DNA from: Ekhidna lutea
Lineage (GTDB): Bacteria; Bacteroidota; Bacteroidia; Cytophagales; Cyclobacteriaceae
Reading direction: 5' to 3'
NCBI RefSeq assembly: GCF_900188325.1
Contig: NZ_FZPD01000001.1
Location: 558,001 to 622,000 of the forward strand
DNA: 64,000 nucleotides
In this document: in pieces, positions 23,665-30,527 of the stretch
Position numbering within the stretch: the stretch's first letter is position 1
How the letters are laid out: the number at the start of each line of letters is the position of its first letter
Notes under the pieces: generated by a model
What the model saw: the letters and a program-made list of their open reading frames with translations, nothing else
Databases searched by the model: none
What the model was told of the DNA's origin: nothing
Made by a program: the position numbers and the translations under genes

Positions 23665-24585
23665 ATGGTTGACACTATACACCTTTGGTTAAGTGAAGAG
23701 GCGGTTGGGAACTATAACCCGACTGCCATTCTTCCCTTATTAGAACATGGAGCAGAACACAAAAGAAACTCTATTGTGTCATTCTCAGGTAGCATTCAAA
23801 ACTTGAAAGTTTCACTATTGAAGGAAGGTGTATCTGTAAAGGGGAGTTTACCCAAATATCTATTCAGTGATAATATTCAAACCCTATCAAGATCAAGTTT
23901 AGAGCAATCTTGTGAAAAGCTTAGTGATGAACTTAAAATGCCATTCAGCAAAGCGACAATTAGTAGACTTGATATTGCTCAAACCTTCTTAATGAATCAT
24001 GCTCCAGAGACTTATTTTAATTGCTTGGGTGAGAGTAAATATTTTGAAAGATTAACACAACCCTCAAGCCTCTATTATCAAAATACTCAAAAGCAAATTG
24101 TCTTCTATAACAAGATAAAAGAGATTCAAAAGAAAGGCATTAAGGTGCCTTCTGTATGGCTAAATCAAAACACCTTAAGGTATGAGTATCGAATTACAAA
24201 AAGAGTTTCTAAAAGCCTTAAATGGGCTCATAGTAATTTTGATGATCTCTTTACTGAAAAGAATTACATGGATCTTATAGATACTTACTTGATGCAATAT
24301 GATGCAATCAAAAAGAATAGATCTGTGACATTTAATCTAGAACACATGAATAGCCCTAAAGACTTTCACAATCAAATACTCTCAATGGCTTACAATCAAT
24401 TAGGTGATGAAGCTTTTCAAATGATAAAGGAGCTTAAGCATAGAAAAGCATTTAAGAATAAGGAGTATTACAGTAGACTTAAAAAAGAAATTAGAAATCT
24501 AACTACAAGCAAATGTTCTGAGGAATCAGAGCTAATCAAAGAGCTAGATTTAAAAGTTCTGTCACTTAAAAATAACTACAGGTAA
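23665..24585 (+). CDS. filamentous-phage-type replication initiator (gene II/X family-like)
   Basis: 306 residues. The pattern fits phage/plasmid replication proteins of the gene II/X group: VSVKGSLPKYLFSDNIQTLS, ISRLDIAQTFLMNHAPETYF, SLYYQNTQKQIVFYNKIKEI, and LRYEYRITKRVSKSL. These initiate rolling-circle replication by nicking one strand at a double-strand origin through a tyrosine. Here it would let the element replicate after excision. A candidate origin lies directly downstream (24625-24763). Confidence 0.68.
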   Translation: MVDTIHLWLSEEAVGNYNPTAILPLLEHGAEHKRNSIVSFSGSIQNLKVSLLKEGVSVKGSLPKYLFSDNIQTLSRSSLEQSCEKLSDELKMPFSKATISRLDIAQTFLMNHAPETYFNCLGESKYFERLTQPSSLYYQNTQKQIVFYNKIKEIQKKGIKVPSVWLNQNTLRYEYRITKRVSKSLKWAHSNFDDLFTEKNYMDLIDTYLMQYDAIKKNRSVTFNLEHMNSPKDFHNQILSMAYNQLGDEAFQMIKELKHRKAFKNKEYYSRLKKEIRNLTTSKCSEESELIKELDLKVLSLKNNYR

Positions 24586-24624
24586 GGGGAAGCCTTAATT
24601 GTTTTCATAAAATCGCTTTTTCAT

Positions 24625-24763
24625 ACCCTATCCCCATCTACTTTTTTAGGGGATGAATTTTTGAAAACCATTTATTACAATAATTCAATTTTGATTGGGA
24701 GGGGGGTAAGTCAAATGTTAGGAAACTATCACCCCACTTAACCCTATCCCCATCTACTTTTTT
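24625..24763. repeat. 23-base direct repeats with hairpin
   Basis: Exact copies at 24625-24647 and 24741-24763 (116 bases apart), each with CCCTATCCCCATCTAC and a T6 run. The left copy forms a 6-bp stem with the GGGGAT that follows it. Confidence 0.7.
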
Positions 24764-24953
24764 GCGCAACAGATTTCCATGAGGGGGGTCTTAGGATAAG
24801 ACAATTCAATCTACTTGTTTCTCCATCTATTTTTTCTATGAGAATCATATTTTGAATAAAGCCACATTGAACCTACCCAAATAGCAATCAAAGCTATTAT
24901 TTCATACCATTTTAGATCCATAACTTCAAGTAAGTCAAAAAAATCGAAATCAC

Positions 24954-24982
24954 TTTTGTTACTCCATTGTAACCCTAAAAAA
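24954..24982. repeat. subterminal repeat, right copy (possible integrase arm site)
   Basis: Matches the left copy at 20459-20487 at about 25 of 29 positions and lies 38 bases inside the right attachment repeat. Confidence 0.5.
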
Positions 24983-24985
24983 CAA

Positions 24986-25019
24986 AAACCCCTGAAAATC
25001 AACTGATTAACAGGGGTTT
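24986..25019 (-). terminator. terminator now serving tRNA-Leu
   Basis: AAACCCCTG (24986-24994) pairs with CAGGGGTTT (25011-25019); on the minus strand TTTTTGTT follows. Its loop shares AATCAA and GATTA with the displaced terminator at 20299, as expected if the element once captured a tRNA-Leu 3' region. Confidence 0.75.
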
Positions 25020-25023
25020 GAAG

Positions 25024-25108
25024 TACCTCGGGCGGGACTTGAACCCGCACGACCGCAATGGTCACAGGATTTTAAGTCCTGCGTGTCTACCAATTCCACC
25101 ACCGAGGC
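25024..25108 (-). tRNA. tRNA-Leu (anticodon UAA)
   Basis: 85 nt with a long variable arm, as expected for leucine. The acceptor GCCTCGG pairs with CCGAGGT (one G-U), the anticodon stem CAGGA/TCCTG encloses CTTAAAA with anticodon TAA, and the T arm GCGGGTTCAAGTCCCGC is standard. The CCA end is not encoded. Its 3' end is the attachment site of the integrative element. Its 5' end is 3 bases from the stop of the GIY-YIG gene. It appears intact and functional. Confidence 0.95.
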
Positions 25109-25111
25109 ATT

Positions 25112-25345
25112 TTATAGACTTCTAAGAAAGTCCCTGCCAATGCCAGATTTAAGATACTTTTCTCGCTTTCTGGCTTCAATTCTTGTTTCGAAGGTTTCTG
25201 AATGAATTAGAACAAAAGGCCGATATGGCTTTGTAGTCTTATTCTTTCCTTCATTATGTTCTTTTAACCTCCTTTCGAGATTATTTGAAAGACCTACATA
25301 AATGTAGTTTCTATCCTCACTTTTTATTGCGTAAACGTAAAACAT
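25112..25345 (-). CDS. GIY-YIG nuclease, small single-domain
   Basis: 77 residues, essentially a bare GIY-YIG domain: FYVYAIKS (GIY position), NYIYVGLSNNLERRLKEHN (YIG position as YVG, with Arg and His), and ETRIEARKREKYLKSG with the catalytic Glu. Such URI-type domains cut DNA, and related ones act as homing nucleases. The gene fits almost exactly between two copies of tRNA-Leu(UAA) sequence: the start codon is 4 bases after a truncated 5' half, and the stop is 3 bases before the intact tRNA. This suggests a tRNA-targeting mobile gene rather than a housekeeping enzyme. Confidence 0.85.
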   Translation of the reverse strand: MFYVYAIKSEDRNYIYVGLSNNLERRLKEHNEGKNKTTKPYRPFVLIHSETFETRIEARKREKYLKSGIGRDFLRSL

Positions 25346-25349
25346 ATCG

Positions 25350-25430
25350 TTTTAAGTCCTGCGTGTCTACCAACTTACCTTCGGTAGGCAGGCTTGCCTG
25401 CCGCAGGCAGGTTCCACCACCGAGGCATTT
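25350..25430 (-). pseudogene. truncated 5' half of tRNA-Leu(UAA), interrupted by a 38-bp insert
   Basis: On the minus strand it begins like the intact tRNA (GCCTCGGTGGTGGAA), is broken by 38 foreign bases, resumes TTGGTAGACACGCAGG and ACTTAAAA, and stops in the anticodon loop. 43 bases match the intact tRNA exactly (25412-25430 with 25094-25112; 25350-25373 with 25070-25093). It lacks the 3' half and cannot be functional. Confidence 0.85.
25374..25411. repeat. 38-bp palindromic insert in the tRNA fragment
   Basis: Contains GCAGGCTTGCCTGC and CCTGCCGCAGGCAGG, overlapping inverted repeats of the short REP-like kind. It is absent from the intact tRNA copy, where the flanking bases are contiguous. 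Confidence 0.75.
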
Positions 25431-25439
25431 GGTTGGTAC

Positions 25440-25468
25440 CAAAAAAGAAGCCGCATCTAGTGCGGCTC
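25440..25468 (-). terminator. terminator after tRNA-Gly
   Basis: GCCGCA (25450-25455) pairs with TGCGGC (25461-25466) around CTAG; on the minus strand a TTCTTTTTT run follows. Located just after the tRNA-Gly 3' end. Confidence 0.75.
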
Positions 25469-25471
25469 TTG

Positions 25472-25544
25472 AGCGGGAGACGGGATTCGAACCCGCGACC
25501 CCAACCTTGGCAAGGTTGTGCTCTACCAGCTGAGCTACTCTCGC
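25472..25544 (-). tRNA. tRNA-Gly (anticodon GCC)
   Basis: 73 nt: GCGAGAG-TAGCTCAGCTGGTAGAGCA, anticodon stem CAACC/GGTTG with loop TTGCCAA (anticodon GCC), T arm GCGGGTTCGAATCCCGT, discriminator T. One mismatch (A4-C69) occurs in the acceptor stem. CCA is not encoded. Confidence 0.95.
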
Positions 25545-25891
25545 TTATCCTACTTCCTTTGAAAAGGACTGCAAATTTATATGAACCATTTAAAATTACA
25601 ATAAGAATACCAGGCTCTTTTTGCCTAACTATTTTTTAAAGATTATTTGCTCCACTCAGGACGCACCGTGGATGTTGTGAAGGAACGGACACTTGAGAGT
25701 TGTTTTGAGTATAGATTTCAAGTTTCGATCATGGAAAACGTAAATAATAGTTCAAGCCCTAATGAGAAATGCAATTAAATTGTAACAAGACAGCAAACCA
25801 CGTGTTCATTAGGTAGAAGGAACACTAATTAAAATTCAAAAAGTTTTAAGCGGAGGATCAGACGATTGCACGTGAATAAATAAAAATTGAA
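25545..25891. other. intergenic region
   Basis: 347 bases between tRNA-Gly and the next operon. It should hold the tRNA-Gly promoter (minus) and the promoter of the gene at 25892 (plus). I see no gene or strong repeat; CACGTG occurs at 25799 and 25870. Confidence 0.4.
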
Positions 25892-26332
25892 ATGGAGAAG
25901 AAAGAGAATAATGAAAACGAAAACAATCCTGTAGCATCAAAAATCAGCACATTCTTTAAGGGGGTTAAAGAAAATCTCAGTGAGGGGGCCAGAGTTTTAG
26001 CTACTATTTCTACTGAAGTTTTTGAGGAAGCCAAAGAGAAAGCAGAAGAACTTTATGAAAAAGGCTCAGACAAATTTGAACAAGCTTCCGGGGTGGTAGA
26101 AAGCTATGTCGAGAAATTTCAGGGGGAGAAAGAGATCAAACAGCTGTCAAAGGAAAAAGAAGAACTCTGTTCCATTCTGGGTGACGCTGTTTATCATGAG
26201 TTCAGAAAGAATGGCACAGTTTCCAAGCGATTCCTCACTACTAAAAAGTCCGAGAAATTGATTTTGAGCATCAAAGAAGTCGACAAAAGGATTTTAAGAA
26301 TTGGTAAACAATTAGATAAAAATTCCCTTTAA
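25892..26332 (+). CDS. small charged helical protein of the MscS operon
   Basis: 146 residues, no signal peptide. A polar N-terminus (MEKKENNENENN) leads to amphipathic helices (FFKGVKENLSEGARVLATIS, then EVFEEAKEKAEELYEKG) and a coiled coil with many Lys and Glu. The C-terminal part is basic. No family is recognised. Helices of this type can lie on membranes. It precedes the large ATPase-like gene by 124 bases on the same strand and may be the first gene of its operon. Confidence 0.6.
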   Translation: MEKKENNENENNPVASKISTFFKGVKENLSEGARVLATISTEVFEEAKEKAEELYEKGSDKFEQASGVVESYVEKFQGEKEIKQLSKEKEELCSILGDAVYHEFRKNGTVSKRFLTTKKSEKLILSIKEVDKRILRIGKQLDKNSL

Positions 26333-26456
26333 ATAGCATTGTGAAATCTATCTTCACTCAATTTGTTAATTCATAAAATGGTCAATCGAATTCCAACCAC
26401 ATATTTTGTTGAGTATATTGTCCAACTTCCCTCGGTCTAATTAGTCGGATCTTTCA

Positions 26457-29417
26457 ATGAAAAAAAGAAAATATACTGCCTTAGAAGTCACCGCCATTAG
26501 ACAGCAGGTGGAGTCTGTCCTCAAGGATCAATTCATTACTGTATTAAAGGAAGACCTCAAGAGGGAGAGCTCACAAATGAAAGAAATTCTGGGCTTGGCG
26601 GACGCATTTCAAGCTCTACCAATAGGGGAGCGGACACAACCGGAAGTGATCTCTCGCACCAAGGAAGAAGTTTATGATGCGTTGAGCAAATCATGGGATT
26701 CACCAGAAAAGGAGGATTCAGAAGAACCATATAAGAAGTTTAAAGAGGCTTTGGTGGCTACTTTTGATCAATTGCCCGAAGTGATTCATGAGCCACAATC
26801 TAGTGAGCGGTTTAATCCACAGGATGATGATAATTTCTTCTGGAGGAATGTTAAAAAAGTAAAACTTTTAGCCTTCAAGCTATCTACTATTGGGAGAAAA
26901 AGCACTAAAAAGAAAGGGACAGCACCGGTTTACTGGGACCATTCAATCCCTTTAAAAAACCTGGCCAGTTATTATTTTGGAGGTAGCCTGCTGAGGGACC
27001 TAACCCCGGTCACAGATCAGTTTTATATCGGACTTTGTAAGCAATACCTGATGATCAAACAATTTGAAGAAGAGGTGTTAGAAGGCGATGCGCAAAAAAC
27101 TACCACCCAAATCAAATCCTCGATTACCAGGAGTTCAAAGTCTATTCTTGCCGAGGTTGAAAAAGGGATAGATGCAGTACTCGATTCTAAAACTTCAGAA
27201 TTTCAGCGTGCTGCGGAACGAGTGGGAACCATCGAGCTTTCAGCCCGAAAGTACTCTGATATTTCGATAAAGAGCTACAATAGTATATCGAGTAAAAAGT
27301 GGGCCAGAAATAATCAAGAATGGCAAAATACTGTTTTTGCTTTATTTGAGGAATGGCGACTTGACCTTGACATTCACATTTTAAAGAATAAAGCACATGC
27401 GCTTCTGGCGGAATTTCAAAGTTCACAATTAAAAAAATTAGATGAGCAGATAAGTCCAGAAATTGCCTTCATACATAATTTCATCTCTGATGCAGAAAAA
27501 TCAATTGTTGCTAAGGAGGATGGGAGTCTTTCTAAGACACTTAAGAATGTCAACTACCAGGCAGGCAAAAAGCTGGGACAAGATCTGGTTCCAAAGCTAT
27601 GTGATAAACTCACCAGTCAAAATATAGTCAACCTAATTAACAAACTTGAAGTTGAGGTTAGTCAATATGTTGAAGAGCTGGATAATGAGCATGTAATTGT
27701 TCCGTCAAATAATTACGCGGTGGCGCTGAAGTCTGACGAGTTGAAGAAGATTTCTCCTTATGAATTGATCTCTTTCGAGACATTGAATCGCTTACAGGAA
27801 GATTTAGAAATAGTAAAAAAAGAACTCTTCCAGTCTTTGGAAGATACAGTGAGTAGCATTTCTGATCTGGATAATATCATCACCTTCAATATGGGAGCGG
27901 CTATTGCGACGTTGGAAGAAGAAGGGAAAACCGAGGAGGAAGTTGAAGAACTGGCCGTCGAAGGTCTCAAAAGAGCATTGACCCGATTAACAACTTCTAA
28001 AGATCAGCTTACCAGCAGTCTTGAAAAGACGGCTGATCAGGTTGAAGCGATCATCAATACGTTCTGTGAGAGTATATTGGAATTGACAGACAATGAAAAT
28101 GTCATTCAATTGCGTCTAAGGATTGCCAAGGCAAAAGCAGCACAGCAGGCTGCAGAACTGAAGGAGGGGATAAAAGATAAAATAGTCGCCCAAAAAGATA
28201 AGTTGGTGATTTTTTGGAAGGATGCACAGGAGCGGATAAAAACACTCTTGAGTAAAATAAGCAACAGCTTCATCCTTACAGCATCAAAACCTGAGATTAC
28301 AAAAGAGGTATCCGATTTTCTACTTTCCTCACAAAGTGCGATTAACAGTCTCCCCCTGATTTACAGGCGTCTCTATCGCATAGAACCATTGGAAGATCTT
28401 GAGTTGTTCGAAGGACGTGAAAATGAGCTGAAGAAGCTGGATGAGGCCTTTGAGAACTGGAACAAGGGACGCTATGCCGGAACGGTGGTTTTGGGTGAAA
28501 AATGGGGTGGACTTACTTCGTTTGTGAATTTTGCGATCAGCCGTTCAAAGTACCCTTTTAGCATCACAAGATTTTCTGCCACAGATAACATCACGACAAA
28601 GAGCAGTTTGATCGATTTCATGAAGATCATTCTGAAAAACGATTCTTTCCAAAACCTGGAAGAAATCATCCAATTTCTAAATGAAGGTCCAAAAAGGATC
28701 ATTGTACTGGAAGATTTGCAAAGTCTCTATCTCCGAAAGATCGACGGGTTTGTAGCATTAAGACTATTGTTCGAATTAATGGCACGAACCTATGGGCGTG
28801 TTTTTTGGATTACAACCTGCACAATCTATGCCTGGAAGTATCTCAGTAAAGCAATCAATATAGATGAGTATTTCAGTTATGCCATTGAAATGGGCGAGCT
28901 GTCTAACGATGAAATTGTGAACATTGTATGGAAAAGAAATCGCATTAGTGGGTTTAATATTCAATTCGAGCCATCAGAGAAACTGGCTGTAGAAAAGAAA
29001 TTCCTCAAACTTTCAGCGCGGGATCAGCAAAGCTTACTGAAGAAAGAATACTTCGATGCGCTTAATGCTTTTGCTAAAAGCAATGTTAGTCTGGCACTTA
29101 TTTTCTGGCTCTTATCTACCAAAGAGGTAGATGAAAGCACGATCACGATTAGTCACTTTAAAAACCCGGACCTCAATTTCATCAATGTGCTATCTATGGA
29201 TAAGGTGTATACCCTTCATGCACTCATTTTGCATGACGGCCTCACAGAAAAGCAATTGGCTGAAGTACTCAATATCTCAGAATCAATGAGCCAGCTTAAC
29301 CTTTTGGCACTGCTCGAAGATGGTATCGTTATGAAAGAGGAGACTGTTTTCCTGGTGAACCCAATAGTGTATAGAAACACAGTATTGATGCTTAGATCAA
29401 AAAATTTAATTCATTGA
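26457..29417 (+). CDS. large coiled-coil protein with a degenerate STAND/AAA-type ATPase domain
   Basis: 986 residues. Residues 1-600 are mostly helical and coiled coil. The ATPase-like core begins FEGRENELKKLDEAF near residue 650. The P-loop position reads GEKWGGLTS (about 680-688), so the Lys of GxxxxGK[ST] is missing. Walker B is intact (RIIVLEDLQSLY, about 747-758), and WITTCTIYAW may be a sensor strand. The C-terminus has a winged-helix-like region (LTEKQLAEVLNISESMSQLN). Nucleotide binding may be weak or lost. No signal peptide, so cytosolic. The next gene, an MscS channel, starts two bases after its stop, so a link to envelope or osmotic stress is plausible. I do not recognise a characterised homologue. 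Confidence 0.7.
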   Translation: MKKRKYTALEVTAIRQQVESVLKDQFITVLKEDLKRESSQMKEILGLADAFQALPIGERTQPEVISRTKEEVYDALSKSWDSPEKEDSEEPYKKFKEALVATFDQLPEVIHEPQSSERFNPQDDDNFFWRNVKKVKLLAFKLSTIGRKSTKKKGTAPVYWDHSIPLKNLASYYFGGSLLRDLTPVTDQFYIGLCKQYLMIKQFEEEVLEGDAQKTTTQIKSSITRSSKSILAEVEKGIDAVLDSKTSEFQRAAERVGTIELSARKYSDISIKSYNSISSKKWARNNQEWQNTVFALFEEWRLDLDIHILKNKAHALLAEFQSSQLKKLDEQISPEIAFIHNFISDAEKSIVAKEDGSLSKTLKNVNYQAGKKLGQDLVPKLCDKLTSQNIVNLINKLEVEVSQYVEELDNEHVIVPSNNYAVALKSDELKKISPYELISFETLNRLQEDLEIVKKELFQSLEDTVSSISDLDNIITFNMGAAIATLEEEGKTEEEVEELAVEGLKRALTRLTTSKDQLTSSLEKTADQVEAIINTFCESILELTDNENVIQLRLRIAKAKAAQQAAELKEGIKDKIVAQKDKLVIFWKDAQERIKTLLSKISNSFILTASKPEITKEVSDFLLSSQSAINSLPLIYRRLYRIEPLEDLELFEGRENELKKLDEAFENWNKGRYAGTVVLGEKWGGLTSFVNFAISRSKYPFSITRFSATDNITTKSSLIDFMKIILKNDSFQNLEEIIQFLNEGPKRIIVLEDLQSLYLRKIDGFVALRLLFELMARTYGRVFWITTCTIYAWKYLSKAINIDEYFSYAIEMGELSNDEIVNIVWKRNRISGFNIQFEPSEKLAVEKKFLKLSARDQQSLLKKEYFDALNAFAKSNVSLALIFWLLSTKEVDESTITISHFKNPDLNFINVLSMDKVYTLHALILHDGLTEKQLAEVLNISESMSQLNLLALLEDGIVMKEETVFLVNPIVYRNTVLMLRSKNLIH

Positions 29418-29419
29418 AG

Positions 29420-30355
29420 ATGAGAATTATCGCAATGCTATGCTTTTGGATGATGACCTTCGGACTGTTTGCACAGTCCGATTCAACCAATGCTGCTCAA
29501 GTGAAGCTGCCAGGAGATTCGACCATTCAGCTTGCCACTCAGACAGATTCACCCAATGAAACACTGGAGGATTTAGGACCTCCACCGATTGGGGAAATAT
29601 TTTCGATTTCTAAAATTATTTGGGCCATCATTTTCCTTGTAGGCGGATACATCTTCATACGGGTAACCTCGAAAATTCTGGAGGTGTTTGCTGAGCGTAG
29701 CACCAACTACCGGATCACCATCAAAAGCTACATTCCGGTTGTCAAAATCATGGGCTGGATCGGGCTTATTTTCATTGTGGTAGTGGGTATTTTTCAGCCC
29801 CCAGCTGCTACTGTGTTGGCGTTTTCTGCTTCAGTGGGAGTGGCCATAGGCTTTGCTTCACAGGACATCCTCAAAAATATTTTTGGAGGCGTAATGATCT
29901 TGTTCGACAGGCCTTTTATGGTTGGAGATAAGATTGATGTTGGCGGGTATTATGGAGAAGTCGTTGAGATTGGATTGCGGTCCACCAGGGTGGTAACACC
30001 CGACGATAACCTTGTATCCATTCCCAATAGTGAGATCATGAATAATTCGGTCTCCAATGCCAATGCAGGTGAATCCAATTGTCAGGTTGTTTCTGAAATT
30101 TACCTGCCGATTGATGCCAACACGGTAGTTGCCCGGGAAATTGCCAGCCAGGCAGCCAAGGTCTCCAAATATGTGTATATGAACAAACCGATCACCATTG
30201 TATTTAGCAATGAATTCAAAGACAGACAATCAGTTTTGTTGATGAAAATCAAAGCTTACGTCCTGGATATCCGGGATGAATTTAAATTCAAAAGCGAGGT
30301 GACGGAAGTGGTCATTAAGCGACTACTGGAGGAGAAAATTTTGAAGACTAGTTGA
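29420..30355 (+). CDS. MscS-family mechanosensitive channel
   Basis: 311 residues. A signal-like N-terminus (MRIIAMLCFWMMTFGLFAQ) leads to a short periplasmic stretch and then membrane helices near 55-75 and 100-125 (WIGLIFIVVVGIFQPPAA). The pore helix TM3 region ATVLAFSASVGVAIGFASQDILKNIFGG is typical of MscS, followed by the beta domain (FDRPFMVGDKIDVGGYYGEV, then STRVVTPDDNLVSIPNSEIM). It releases solutes when membrane tension rises. The ATG at 29420 is used rather than a TTG at 29414. It follows the ATPase-like gene after 2 bases and is probably co-translated. Confidence 0.9.
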   Translation: MRIIAMLCFWMMTFGLFAQSDSTNAAQVKLPGDSTIQLATQTDSPNETLEDLGPPPIGEIFSISKIIWAIIFLVGGYIFIRVTSKILEVFAERSTNYRITIKSYIPVVKIMGWIGLIFIVVVGIFQPPAATVLAFSASVGVAIGFASQDILKNIFGGVMILFDRPFMVGDKIDVGGYYGEVVEIGLRSTRVVTPDDNLVSIPNSEIMNNSVSNANAGESNCQVVSEIYLPIDANTVVAREIASQAAKVSKYVYMNKPITIVFSNEFKDRQSVLLMKIKAYVLDIRDEFKFKSEVTEVVIKRLLEEKILKTS

Positions 30356-30527
30356 TAGGCTTGATACGAAAGTTGTCAGATTTTCGATTCTTGAGAGTCT
30401 TCTGCGAGTGACTTTGAGTGGGAGTAAAACTAGGCCCTTTTGATGAAAATTTAATCTAGCAGCCAATATTTTAATGGAACAAAACGGTAGATATTTTTGA
30501 GTAGTGTAAATGATTTGCCATTTTTAA

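Larger units (their letters stand above)
24586..25020. other. non-coding right end of the element, candidate origin region
   Basis: No convincing gene. Two exact copies of a 23-base sequence containing TATCCCCATCTACTTTTTT lie at 24625-24647 and 24741-24763, with a weaker third near 24821. The first copy is part of a hairpin: ATCCCC (24630-24635) with GGGGAT (24649-24654). GGGGGG runs also occur. This fits a rolling-circle origin or paired terminators. A 36-codon minus-strand frame (24921-24811) is discussed under rejected items. Confidence 0.5.
20347..25036. mobile_element. 4.7-kb integrative element in tRNA-Leu(UAA)
   Basis: Bounded by the 16-bp direct repeat AAGTACCTCGGGCGGG (20331-20346 and 25021-25036). 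The right copy belongs to an intact tRNA-Leu and the left copy is a stranded 3' fragment with its own terminator. The cargo reads left to right: tyrosine recombinase, unknown 378-aa protein, HTH protein, unknown 184-aa protein and a filamentous-phage-type Rep. A repeat- and hairpin-rich non-coding stretch follows at the right end. There is no relaxase, no conjugation gene, no Zot-type assembly ATPase and no certain coat gene. The DNA is clearly more AT-rich than the flanks. It may be a replicating integrative element or a satellite of a filamentous phage. Confidence 0.85.

Noticed and set aside
24811-24921. 36-codon minus-strand frame (MDLKWYEIIALIAIWVGSMW...), acidic start, one hydrophobic helix, basic end, resembling a filamentous phage coat protein in layout
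   Set aside because: It is on the strand opposite to all element genes, inside a repeat-rich non-coding region, has no clear ribosome binding site, and the frame continues upstream through the tRNA gene, so openness is weak evidence.
25285-25533. Plus-strand open frames across the tRNA-Leu fragment and tRNA-Gly
   Set aside because: They read through tRNA genes and the palindromic insert; there is no start signal and no family.
25731-25778. 15-codon frame starting MENVNNSSSPNEK before the MscS operon
   Set aside because: Too short to support, with no conserved feature; could be a leader peptide but there is no attenuator structure.
26457-29417. Calling the 986-residue protein a functional AAA+ ATPase
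   Set aside because: The P-loop lysine is missing, so only an ATPase-like fold can be claimed.
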